Both the position numbers and the translations under genes were made by a program. From Actinocrispum wychmicini (GTDB lineage Bacteria; Actinomycetota; Actinomycetes; Mycobacteriales; Pseudonocardiaceae), in NCBI RefSeq assembly GCF_004345645.1, contig NZ_SLWS01000022.1, positions 1-64,000 on the forward strand: a stretch of 64,000 nt of DNA, in the 5' to 3' direction. This document shows positions 61,701-64,000 of this stretch, piece after piece. Position 1 is the first letter of the stretch. Each line of letters starts with the position of its first letter. Under the pieces are notes generated by a model. It searched no databases. It was given only the letters and a program-made list of their open reading frames with translations, and was not told where the DNA came from.

Positions 61701-64000
61701 AGTCAGGCTGGTGTGTTCGTCGGCGCGGGCACGTCCGGCTACGCCTCCGGCCTGCGTGAAGCCCCCGAAGGGCTGGGCGGGCACCTGCTGACCGGCAACG
61801 CCGGCAGTGTCCTATCTGGACGCGTCGCGTACACGTTCGGGCTGGAAGGACCCGCGGTCACGATCGACACCGCGTGTTCGTCATCGCTTGTGGCCGTTCA
61901 CTGGGCGGCTCAGGCGTTGCTGCGCGGCGAATGCACCATGGCGTTGGCCGGTGGGGTGACCGTGATGGCGACACCCGGGGCGTTCGTCGAGTTCAGCCGT
62001 CAGCGTGGGTTGGCGCCGGACGGCCGGTGCAAGGCGTTCTCGGACGACGCCGACGGCACGGGATGGTCCGAAGGTGCCGGTGTCCTGTTGCTGGAGCGGT
62101 TGTCCGACGCCCGCCGCAATGGCCACCAAGTGCTTGCTCTGGTGCGGGGTTCGGCGGTGAACCAGGATGGTGGGTCGAATGGTTTGACGGCGCCGAACGG
62201 TCCTTCGCAGCAGCGGGTGATCCTGTCGGCGCTGGCGTCCGCTGGTCTGTCCACTTCGGATGTCGACGCCGTGGAGGCGCACGGCACCGGGACGTCGTTG
62301 GGTGACCCGATCGAGGCGCAGGCACTGCTCGCGACCTACGGCCAGGACCGCGAAACGCCGTTATGGCTAGGGTCGGTGAAGTCCAACATCGGACACACCC
62401 AGGCCGCCGCCGGGGTCGCCGGGATCATCAAGTCCGTCATGGCCTTGCGCCACGAAATGCTGCCCGAGACGTTGCACGTCAGCGAACCGTCGTCGCACGT
62501 CGACTGGTCCGCGGGGAACGTTCGGCTGCTGACCGAGCTGGTGCCGTGGCCGGAGAACGGGCACCCGCGCCGGACGGCCGTGTCGGCGTTCGGTGTCAGC
62601 GGCACCAACGCCCACGTGATCATCGAACAGGCGCCGGCTACGCGCGACACGGTGTCCGGGAACGCGAGACACGCGGGTTCGTCGGAGCAGCCGGAGCCGG
62701 TGCGGGTGCCGGTGGCGTGGCCGGTGCCGTGGGTGTTGTCGGCGAAGAGTGCGGGGGCGTTGCGGGGGCAGGCCGAGCGGCTGCTGTCCGTGGTGGATTG
62801 TCCGAATGTTGACATTGGGTTGTCGCTGGCAACCGCGCGGTCCGCGTTCGACAACCGGGCCGTGGTCGTGGGCTCGGACCGGGACGCGCTGCTTCGCGGA
62901 CTCCGGGCGGTGGCGGCGGGCGAGGCCGGGGTGGTGCGCGGCTCGGTCACACCGGGGAAGACCGCGTTCATGTTCACCGGCCAGGGCGCGCAACGGGCCG
63001 GGATGGGCAGGGAGCTGTACGAGACGTTCCCGGTGTTCGCCTCGGCGTTCGACGAGGTGTGCGGGCGGTTCGAGCCCGGACTGCGGGACGTGGTCTTCGG
63101 CGGCGACGGCCTGGACGAGACCGGACACACCCAGCCGGCGTTGTTCGCGGTCGAAGTCGCCCTGTACCGGCTGGTGGAGTCCTGGGGCCTGATCCCCGAC
63201 CACCTGCTGGGCCACTCCATCGGCGAACTGGCCGCGGCCCACGTCGCCGGAGCGATGAACCTGGACGACGCCTGCCGGTTGGTGGCCGCGCGGGCGCGGC
63301 TGATGCAGGCGTTGCCGACTGGGGGCGCGATGGCCGCCCTCCGCGTCTCCCCGGCGGACGTGGTGCTGGACGACAGGGTGAGCATCGCGGCCGTCAACGG
63401 GCCCGCGTCGATCGTCGTGTCCGGTGACGAGGACGCGGTGCTGGAACTCGTCAAGCGGTACGACGGCAAGCGCCTCAAAGTCAGCCACGCGTTCCACTCC
63501 CACCACATGGACGGAATGCTGGCGGAGTTCCGTACCGTCGCCGAAAGCATCCGGTACTCCCGCCCGGCCATCGCGATAGCCGGGGACGTCGACACGCCGG
63601 AGTACTGGGTCCGCCAGGTCCGTGACACTGTCAAGTTCTACGACGCGGTCGAAGCGCTGCGGGCGCGAGGCGTGGTGCGGTTCGTGGAAGTCGGCCCCGA
63701 CAGCGCGCTGTCCGGCTTGGCCCGGGAGTTCCTCGATCCAGAGCTGGTCGTGGTTCCGTTGTCCCGCAAGGACAAGCCCGACGTCGACGCGTTGATCACC
63801 GCAGTTGCGCAGTTGCACGTCGACGGCTTCAGCCCGGACTGGAACGCCTTCTTCCCCGGCGCACGGCGGGTCGACCTCCCGACTTACGCCTTCCAGCACG
63901 AACGGTTCTGGCTGGACGTGCCCGTGACCACGGGTGATCTCGCCGCGCTGGGGCAGAGCGACCCCGCCCATCCACTGCTCGGCGCCGCCGTTGCCCTCGC
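52788..64000 (+). CDS. Modular type I PKS 5, 5' part: modules 10, 11 and start of 12
   Basis: The frame is open from ATG 52788 to the window edge (3737 codons) without a stop that I can see, so the gene is cut on the right. Domain order: coiled-coil docking domain (NEDKLRDYLKWV) / KS-AT-KR-ACP / KS-AT-KR-ACP / KS-AT-DH... All ATs are malonyl type. It carries two tandem-repeat expansions in KS-AT linkers: 24-bp units at 54123-54218 and 42-bp units at 58314-58649. TTA codons lie at 59100, 60597 and 62361. No thioesterase is reached, so at least the rest of module 12 and probably more modules lie to the right. Confidence 0.94.
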   Translation, partial: MNEDKLRDYLKWVTADLHETRQRLRELTDAEQEPVAIVAMSCRFPGGVRSPEDLWRLVADGVDGMSAFPADRGWTVDLDAGYAPEGGFVHDADQFDAEFFGISPREALATDPQQRLLLETSWELFEHAGIDPTTLKGTAAGVFVGATPSGYGVGASNEGVEGHLLTGNAGSVISGRLAYTYGLEGPAVTVDTACSSSLVALHLAVQSLRQKESTLALAGGVTIMSTPSVFAEFSRQNGLARDGRCKAFSDSADGTGWSEGVGLLLLERLSDAVRNGHPVLAVVRGSAVNQDGASNGLTAPNGPAQQRVIQAALANVRMSTFDIDAVEAHGTGTSLGDPIEANALMSTFGHRDRPLWLGSVKSNIGHTQAAAGVAGVIKMVLAMRHGLLPKTLHVNQPSAHVDWTAGDVRLLTEAQEWLETGQPRRAGVSAFGVSGTNAHVILEQAPAAVLTRASDTVLTQAPAAILTQAPDLNLDQGPAVETEPADRAIPATFPVLVSARSAEALRAQAANLASIIDSVEPLDLAHSLATGRAALDHRAVVLATNADDIRAGLAAIGTPGALQGTVTAGKTAFLFTGQGSQRAGMGRELYDAFPVFAAAFDEVCGHFDGALKDVVFEGRDLDQTGWTQPALFALEVALFRLTESWGLAPDYLLGHSIGELAAAHVAGVFSLADACRLVGARAALMQALPEGGAMVSLKASEAEVSPLLSERVSIAAVNGSESIVVSGDEDAVLAIGAKFESKRLLVSHAFHSPRMDGMLADFRRVAETITYHSPTIAVVSNVTGSLATAADLCSPEYWVRHVREAVRFHDGVRWLAGSGVTKALELGPDGVLAGLVNRELNGALAVPLLRKDRAETRTAISALSQLHVQGFSPDWTAVFAPWGGRTVDLPTYPFQRRRYWLGPVEEGTEWRFRTSWVPMDEPAVVPGIWLIVAQDSVVPHGFDDAIVVNGDPDRATLAARLRDAVGDTALAGVLSTLDSVSGVLTLLQALGDAEIPAKLWCATGDARIWGLGRVAALEHPERWGGLVDVPDLSDVRLRAVVSGDVEDQVAVRESGLFARRLVRATGTPTRAWRPQGTVLVTGGTGALGAHVRRWLLDNGAGRVVLASRSGGVDSDERVTVVACDVSDRAAVAELLDSLPDLTAIVHAAGVLDDGVLDGLTPDRLATVLRSKADSAAILHELTVDRNLSAFVMFSSFAGAIGSPGQGNYAAANAYLDALAEHRRSLGLPATSVAWGPWADGGMAAGVRSRKSGVSAMPPDLAIAALQWALDCDETALVVVDIDWARFAPAFTAARPSPLISAFHQTHTPLETPATFSRDDLLALVRAQAATVLGYTGPDSVDPTKAFRDLGLDSLTAVELRNGLGAATGLRLPASLVFDYPTSAVLADHLHAELTGTRQAVEVITTGATDEPIAIVAMSCRFPGGVRSPEDLWRLLVSGEDAIGSFPDDRGWDIGALYDPDPDHPGTTYSLLGGFLSGATDFDPDFFGISPREALAMDPQQRLLLEASWEVFERAGIDPASVRGSRTGVFIGTNGQDYPALLAKVPEGLEGHVGTGNAASVVSGRVSYTFGLEGPAVTVDTACSSSLVALHWAAQSLRQGECTLALVGGVTVMSTPGAFIEFSRQRGLASDGRCKAFSEDADGTGWSEGVGVLMVERLSDAQRHGHQVLALVRGSAVNQDGASNGLTAPNGPSQQRVILSALANARMSTFDIDVVEAHGTGTSLGDPIEANALMSTFGHRDRPLWLGSVKSNIGHTQAAAGVAGVIKMVMALRHGVLPKTLHVSEPSTRIDWSAGNVRLLTEPVEWSGDLRRAGISSFGVSGTNAHVIIEQAPESTHEDTSPAAGPVSPSEAPLSRAAGLVTPSVGPGSGAADPVSLGEVPVSRAAGLVSPSEGRGSGVVGLVSLGEASGSGAAGLVSLSVAPGSGDADPVSLGEGPVSLAAGPVSQTAAPLSRAPGPVLWPLSGRSEAAVRAQAAQLLPVHDCPNVDIGFSLATGRAALEYRAVVVGSDRAEIDRGLAAVAAGEAGVSLVRDGKVAFLFTGQGSQRAGMGRELYETYPVFAAAFDDVCAHFDRPLKDVVFGGEDLDQTGWTQPALFAIEVALFRLVESWGLTPDYLLGHSIGELAAAHVAGVFSLTDACRLVDARGRLMQALPPGGAMASLKASEAEIVPLLSDRVGIAAINTPGSVVVSGDEDAVLELAQRFEGKRLKVSHAFHSHHMDGMLAEFREVAERIRYSEPSIPMVGGDVCTPEYWVRQVRDTVRFHDGVTWLAERQVRRFVEVGPDGVLSALVDGFAVPLLRKGKSEAETVITAIARLHADGLSPNWTAVFPAARRVDLPTYPFQRQRYWPRLPENDTEDWRYRVTWTPVPDTTATLSGTWLVVGENVLAGTGTDVVVIEPDTDRARLVERLVPGVSGVLCTADLASALTLVQALGDAGIDAPLWCVTRGAGPEQAAVWGFGRVVALEHPNRWGGLVDLPSILDDQACARLISVLAGLGEDQVAVRPDGLFARRLVRAPRQAPTTPWRPQGTVLITGGTGALGVHVARWVLANGAEHVVLTSRRGLPVPELGDRVTVAACDVTDRAALAEVLREFTIDAAVHAAGLPQATAVADMSQAELHDVLSVKLTGARNLHELLGDRPLVFFSSIAGVWGSGGQAAYAAGNAALDALAEQRRALGLPALSIAWGPWTGGGMVTDEHQLRRRGLAPLKPEQAIAELRRAMDSGETTVTIVDVDWAKFAPGFTSVRPSPLLSELIDTPVTTVESTVDITGVDLLELVRAEAAAALGHTDATAIHPERPFRDLGFDSLTAVEFRNRLITATGQQLPATLVFDYPTVAALVEHLRTGLVRREVRAIAAVDEPVAIVGMSCRFPGGIDTPEALWQLLAAGGDAISVWPGDRGWDESLYDPDPSRAGKSYSRDGGFLTGAAEFDPAFFEISPREALAMDPQQRLLLEIAWEAFERAGIDPASVRGSQAGVFVGAGTSGYASGLREAPEGLGGHLLTGNAGSVLSGRVAYTFGLEGPAVTIDTACSSSLVAVHWAAQALLRGECTMALAGGVTVMATPGAFVEFSRQRGLAPDGRCKAFSDDADGTGWSEGAGVLLLERLSDARRNGHQVLALVRGSAVNQDGGSNGLTAPNGPSQQRVILSALASAGLSTSDVDAVEAHGTGTSLGDPIEAQALLATYGQDRETPLWLGSVKSNIGHTQAAAGVAGIIKSVMALRHEMLPETLHVSEPSSHVDWSAGNVRLLTELVPWPENGHPRRTAVSAFGVSGTNAHVIIEQAPATRDTVSGNARHAGSSEQPEPVRVPVAWPVPWVLSAKSAGALRGQAERLLSVVDCPNVDIGLSLATARSAFDNRAVVVGSDRDALLRGLRAVAAGEAGVVRGSVTPGKTAFMFTGQGAQRAGMGRELYETFPVFASAFDEVCGRFEPGLRDVVFGGDGLDETGHTQPALFAVEVALYRLVESWGLIPDHLLGHSIGELAAAHVAGAMNLDDACRLVAARARLMQALPTGGAMAALRVSPADVVLDDRVSIAAVNGPASIVVSGDEDAVLELVKRYDGKRLKVSHAFHSHHMDGMLAEFRTVAESIRYSRPAIAIAGDVDTPEYWVRQVRDTVKFYDAVEALRARGVVRFVEVGPDSALSGLAREFLDPELVVVPLSRKDKPDVDALITAVAQLHVDGFSPDWNAFFPGARRVDLPTYAFQHERFWLDVPVTTGDLAALGQSDPAHPLLGAAVAL
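53736..53837 (+). repeat. Short AT-rich repeat A, KS10 pair
   Basis: Palindromic copy 53736-53751 and second copy 53817-53837, starts 81 bases apart. Confidence 0.9.
54123..54218 (+). repeat. 24-bp tandem repeat in the KS10-AT10 linker
   Basis: Four 24-base units at 54123, 54147, 54171 and 54195, coding for PAAVLTRA, SDTVLTQA, PAAILTQA and PDLNLDQG. The reading frame is kept. Confidence 0.82.
57900..58001 (+). repeat. Short AT-rich repeat A, KS11 pair
   Basis: Palindromic copy 57900-57915 and second copy 57981-58001, starts 81 bases apart. Confidence 0.9.
58314..58649 (+). repeat. 42-bp minisatellite in the KS11-AT11 linker (8 units)
   Basis: Eight head-to-tail units of exactly 42 bases starting at 58314. 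Each codes for 14 residues of the pattern AG-L/P-VS-x-SE-x-P-x-S-x-A. A partial ninth unit follows. The units differ by point changes but none breaks the frame or introduces a stop. Confidence 0.92.
58733..58754 (-). repeat. Short AT-rich repeat A, inverted copy in the KS11-AT11 linker
   Basis: TGTCCGAATGTTGACATTGG read as CPNVDIG. It lies outside the KS and in a third peptide context. Confidence 0.9.
62639..62675 (-). repeat. Linker repeat B, inverted half-copy, KS12-AT12
   Basis: One unit plus flank in reverse orientation, read as TRDTVSGNARHAG. Confidence 0.72.
62797..62818 (-). repeat. Short AT-rich repeat A, inverted copy in the KS12-AT12 linker
   Basis: The same 22 bases as the copy at 58733, again read as CPNVDIG, in a KS that lacks both normal-orientation copies. 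Confidence 0.9.

Larger units (their letters stand above)
61362..64000 (+). other. PKS module 12 (cut): KS-AT(malonyl)-DH...
   Basis: KS 61362-62640 with DTACSSS. AT about 62955-63910 with GHSIGE and HAFHS, malonyl. The sequence after FQHERFW reads HPLLGAAVALA, the typical first strand of a dehydratase, where the window ends. The module therefore contains a DH, and by rule a KR and ACP beyond the edge. A linker copy of the short repeat is at 62797 and a half-copy of the 22-bp-unit element at 62639. Confidence 0.9.

Noticed and set aside
53000..64000. Chain-terminating thioesterase or second product operon near the right edge
   Set aside because: The sequence runs into the DH of module 12 with no GxSxG thioesterase.

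Overview
The window is a strongly GC-rich, one-directional stretch from an actinomycete secondary-metabolite gene cluster. G/C-ending codons, GTG starts, overlapping stop/start pairs, modular type I polyketide synthases (PKSs) and deoxysugar genes all point that way. A pseudonocardial host (Amycolatopsis, Lentzea or Saccharothrix type) is my guess, not something the sequence proves. From about 500 to the right edge every supported gene is on the + strand and packed like one long operon.

Layout. 1-499: the 3' tail of an unidentified gene, a long near-perfect inverted repeat and non-coding DNA, so probably the cluster border. 500-4280: an unknown protein, a free-standing carrier protein, an FADH2-dependent halogenase and a cation/proton antiporter. 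4283-7153: a condensation-like / adenylation / carrier protein whose hand-read specificity code (DLTKVGHVGK) is the aspartate type. 7166-10838: a cytochrome P450, an NDP-hexose 2,3-dehydratase and an NDP-hexose 3-ketoreductase. 10831-64000: five PKS genes with twelve modules in order; the fifth gene runs off the right edge.

The PKS. Modules 1-4 have methylmalonyl-type acyltransferases (GHSQG / YASH). Modules 5-12 have malonyl-type ones (GHSIG / HAFH or HSFH). All eleven complete modules have a ketoreductase. Dehydratases are seen in modules 5, 7 and (cut) 12, and an enoylreductase only in module 7. No thioesterase is in the window. If collinear, the chain is four hydroxylated methyl-branched units followed by a long, mostly hydroxylated acetate-derived stretch: a glycosylated polyol polyketide, probably primed by an amino-acid-derived and perhaps chlorinated unit. 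I do not recognise a named product.

How the parts may work together (inference). The discrete proteins at the left build a carrier-bound starter. The first PKS begins with an ACP-like domain that has lost the phosphopantetheine serine, and there is no loading AT or KSQ, so the starter must reach KS1 by an unusual route. The sugar genes imply a 2,6-dideoxyhexose; the other sugar genes must lie outside.

The most unusual signal is at the DNA level. The PKS genes carry several families of short repeats inside coding sequence. The clearest is an AT-rich element of about 20 bp seen 19 times, in both orientations and read as different peptides. Others are a 22-bp-unit element in KS-AT linkers in both orientations, a 42-bp x 8 minisatellite, a 24-bp x 4 repeat, and a 15-bp repeat inside an acyltransferase.
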